64,000 bases of DNA. Source: Planctomycetota bacterium. GTDB lineage: Bacteria > Planctomycetota > Planctomycetia > JALXBF01. Location of the stretch: positions 1 to 64,000 of the forward strand of contig JALXBF010000069.1 in NCBI GenBank assembly GCA_026991575.1, given 5' to 3'. Below are positions 62,284 to 64,000 of the stretch, piece by piece. Numbering within the stretch: position 1 is the first letter of the stretch; every line of letters begins with the position of its first letter. The notes beneath the pieces are model-generated. The model ran no database searches. It was not told where the DNA came from and saw nothing but the letters and a program-made list of their open reading frames with translations. Position numbers and translations under genes: made by a program.

Positions 62284-63528
62284 TTAGCCCCCCAGGACCT
62301 CTCGTCCCTTGCCCTGTTGGATCAGCGGAACGTAGGTTTCCAATTCTTCCAGCGTGCCCTCGTCGGTCAGGTCCACCACACGGCCCGTCTCCGCCGACAT
62401 GTATGCGGCCATGGTCAGACGCACGATCTCGAGCCCGTAGTGCCAGTCCAGCATCGGCCTGCCGCCGGTGACGAACGCTCGATAGGCGTCCTCATTCTCA
62501 TCGGTGTACCCGTACAGGTCTGCTTCGTTGGGTTGAACTGCCAGGAGCCCTCGGGATGCTGTGGACTTCTCCAGCGCAGCTTCCGCGTCGGCAACGGCAT
62601 CGGCGGCTGCATCGCCGATGAAGACCTCCAGCGGCGACTTCAACGTGTTCATCTCAAACGCGTATCCTGGCCCAATGCCCTCCAGGCCGAGCTTCAGTCC
62701 CTGCTTCTCGTACATCCAGCTGTTCATGAACTGGCCCTTGACAAGCTGCCCCGTCTCCGGATTCTGAAATGTGACGACCCCAGTCGCGTAGTCCTCGGCC
62801 GGGGTCTTGGAGTAGTCCACGCCGAAGCGGTCCAGCAGCTCCTGGCGCCAGCGGGGCTGTCCCCATTTCAGCAGCGCGACGTCGGCCGAGACGCGAACCG
62901 GCCGCAGGAAGTCGACCGGTTTGCCGACGGGCGTCAGGGCGTACCAGGCGACCGCAAGGCAGTGGCAACCCATGTCGCTCAGCACGCCGCCGCCCTGCAG
63001 CGTCGGATCCCAGAACCAGCCGTTGTGCGGTCCAGCGTGCTCTTCGCTGGAGCGGGCTAGCACGGGCGGGCCCATCTGCTCCATGACCTTGCGCAACTGG
63101 AACCGCGTGGCCTTGATGGTCTTCATGTGCAGTTGGTTCTCGAAGTAGGCATGCGGGATCCCGGTCGATTCGATCAGATCGACCAGCCGGCGGGCTTCGC
63201 GCAGGTTCCGGGCCAGTGGCTTCTCACAGATGACCCCCTTCAGCGTGGCTCCTTGTTTGACGGCTTCCACAATCTGCTCAACGGTCTCGACACGCACGAA
63301 ATTGGGTGAGAAGATGCAGACGACATCAACGTTCTTGACCAGTTCGATGACCGAGTCGTAGATGACCGGATCGCCAAGCCGGTGCTCGCGAGCGAATTGA
63401 GCGGCTTTTTCCGGCCGGCTGCGCGACACGAGGCCCGCGATCTCGATGCCACGCACCTGAGTCAACGCGCGCATGTGAAAGAGCGTGACGAAGCCGCCGC
63501 CGATGATGCCGTAGCGCAGTGTGCTCAT
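62284..63528 (-). CDS. Gfo/Idh/MocA family oxidoreductase
   Basis: A 414-residue NAD(P)-dependent sugar or polyol oxidoreductase. The Rossmann motif is RYGIIGGGFVTLFHMRAL, the family motif GVICEKPLARNLREARRLVD holds the catalytic Lys, and HNGWFWDPTLQGGGVLSDMGCHCLAVAWYAL contains the second conserved His region. Its start overlaps the stop of the FGGY kinase by four bases (ATGA), so the pair is an operon. That suggests oxidation of a polyol or sugar that the kinase then phosphorylates, or the reverse. The substrate is not predictable. No signal peptide. Confidence 0.9.
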   Translation of the reverse strand: MSTLRYGIIGGGFVTLFHMRALTQVRGIEIAGLVSRSRPEKAAQFAREHRLGDPVIYDSVIELVKNVDVVCIFSPNFVRVETVEQIVEAVKQGATLKGVICEKPLARNLREARRLVDLIESTGIPHAYFENQLHMKTIKATRFQLRKVMEQMGPPVLARSSEEHAGPHNGWFWDPTLQGGGVLSDMGCHCLAVAWYALTPVGKPVDFLRPVRVSADVALLKWGQPRWRQELLDRFGVDYSKTPAEDYATGVVTFQNPETGQLVKGQFMNSWMYEKQGLKLGLEGIGPGYAFEMNTLKSPLEVFIGDAAADAVADAEAALEKSTASRGLLAVQPNEADLYGYTDENEDAYRAFVTGGRPMLDWHYGLEIVRLTMAAYMSAETGRVVDLTDEGTLEELETYVPLIQQGKGREVLGG

Positions 63529-64000
63529 GATTCACTCCGGTAGTGCTCGATCACCGTGCTCACGGATCGCTTCCACCGCTGCACCAGTGCCGCAATCCGT
63601 TCCCGCTCACCGGACGGTCGGAACGTGCGGGCAACTCGGGACCAGCCCCGCACCGCTTCCGGATCGGTAAACACCCCGGCGCCCAGACCGGCCAGCATGG
63701 CGGCCCCCAGCGCGGTGCACTCGGTGTACTGGCTACGTTCCACAGGCAACTCAAGCAGGTCGGCTTGCAGTTGCAGCAGCAGGTCGCTGCGGGCTGCGCC
63801 TCCGTCGGCACGGAGCGACTTCAGCGGCTCGCCCGTATCATGAGCGATCGCTTCGGCCAGATCGTACACCTGAAGCGCAATCGATTCGATCGCCGCGCGG
63901 GCCAGCTCGGCAGCACCGGTTGCCCGCGTCAGGCCAAAGATCGTGCCCTGAGCTTCCGGAGCCCAGTACGGCGCACCGAGCCCGACCAGAGCAGGCACAA
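63525..64000 (-). CDS. FGGY-family carbohydrate kinase, C-terminal part (cut by window edge)
   Basis: The visible 158 residues are the C-terminal domain of an FGGY kinase. PALVGLGAPYWAPEAQGTIFGLTR, AAIESIALQVYDLAEAI, SLRADGGAARSDLLLQLQADLL and ECTALGAAMLAGLGAGVF are close to the pattern of glycerol kinase. The N-terminal domain lies beyond position 64000, so substrate class (glycerol versus another polyol) cannot be fixed. The last codons overlap the oxidoreductase start by four bases. Confidence 0.85.
   Translation of the reverse strand, partial: VPALVGLGAPYWAPEAQGTIFGLTRATGAAELARAAIESIALQVYDLAEAIAHDTGEPLKSLRADGGAARSDLLLQLQADLLELPVERSQYTECTALGAAMLAGLGAGVFTDPEAVRGWSRVARTFRPSGERERIAALVQRWKRSVSTVIEHYRSES

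Noticed and set aside
1-64000. CRISPR arrays, tRNA and rRNA genes, riboswitches
   Set aside because: No regularly spaced repeats, no recognisable tRNA arms or rRNA segments, and no riboswitch core seen on reading both strands; a tRNAscan/Infernal run would be decisive.

Overview
This looks like a chromosome segment from a high-GC planctomycete. The evidence is the set of Planctomycetota hallmark proteins in the right half: a PSD1-type cytochrome (DUF1549/DUF1553) followed by a DUF1501 protein, a giant PVC-type haem-binding protein with a CxxCH site, a DUF11 surface protein with a proline-rich stalk, and an FGE-sulfatase-type protein. The futalosine menaquinone gene mqnD is also present. The species assignment is inference only; no rRNA or tRNA gene was seen.

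Layout. (1) About 0.2-16.6 kb is a plus-strand surface-polysaccharide region: two glycosyltransferases, a GT39-like membrane glycosyltransferase, a fused alcohol dehydrogenase/Gfo-Idh-MocA oxidoreductase, a SAM methyltransferase, an APH-fold kinase-like protein, a Wzx-type flippase, an unrecognised probable beta-propeller protein and an FkbM methyltransferase. Gene density is low. The long gaps hold a decayed IS66-family transposase and other degenerate coding sequence, so this part looks like a variable or horizontally assembled locus. (2) About 16.8-35.6 kb is a more compact plus-strand run. It starts with a 3281-residue polyketide-synthase-like megaenzyme: MaoC/hotdog, SDR, FkbH-type HAD, ACP, KS, AT, KR, ACP, ACP, GNAT-like. 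It is followed by an asparagine-synthase-like amidotransferase, a TIGR03087-like sugar transferase, a polysaccharide deacetylase, a degenerate acyl-CoA ligase, a FemAB-like protein and a GT2. Apart from the megaenzyme, these are the accessory genes known from exosortase A/PEP-CTERM polysaccharide loci, but no exosortase or priming glycosyltransferase is in view. A strong intrinsic terminator at 36.03 kb lies downstream of the block.

(3) About 37-41 kb holds an exported LVIVD-repeat propeller protein interrupted by a frameshift. (4) About 41.7-64 kb is more ordinary chromosome. On the minus strand are the DUF11 protein and ComEC. On the plus strand are argC and an FGE-sulfatase-type membrane protein. 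Then come a His/Pro-rich exported protein, the DUF1501/PSD1 pair divergent from the PVC haem protein, mqnD, an EF-hand membrane protein, an inositol-monophosphatase-family enzyme, a Gfo/Idh/MocA oxidoreductase and the C-terminal end of an FGGY kinase that runs off the window.

How it may work together (inference): the megaenzyme could build a short acyl chain from a glyceryl starter (FkbH) and malonyl-CoA (AT), process it, and hand it to an amino sugar or amine through the C-terminal GNAT-like domain. The glycosyltransferases, amidotransferase, deacetylase, FemAB protein and flippase would assemble and export the decorated glycan. This PKS-polysaccharide hybrid is the most interesting system in the window.
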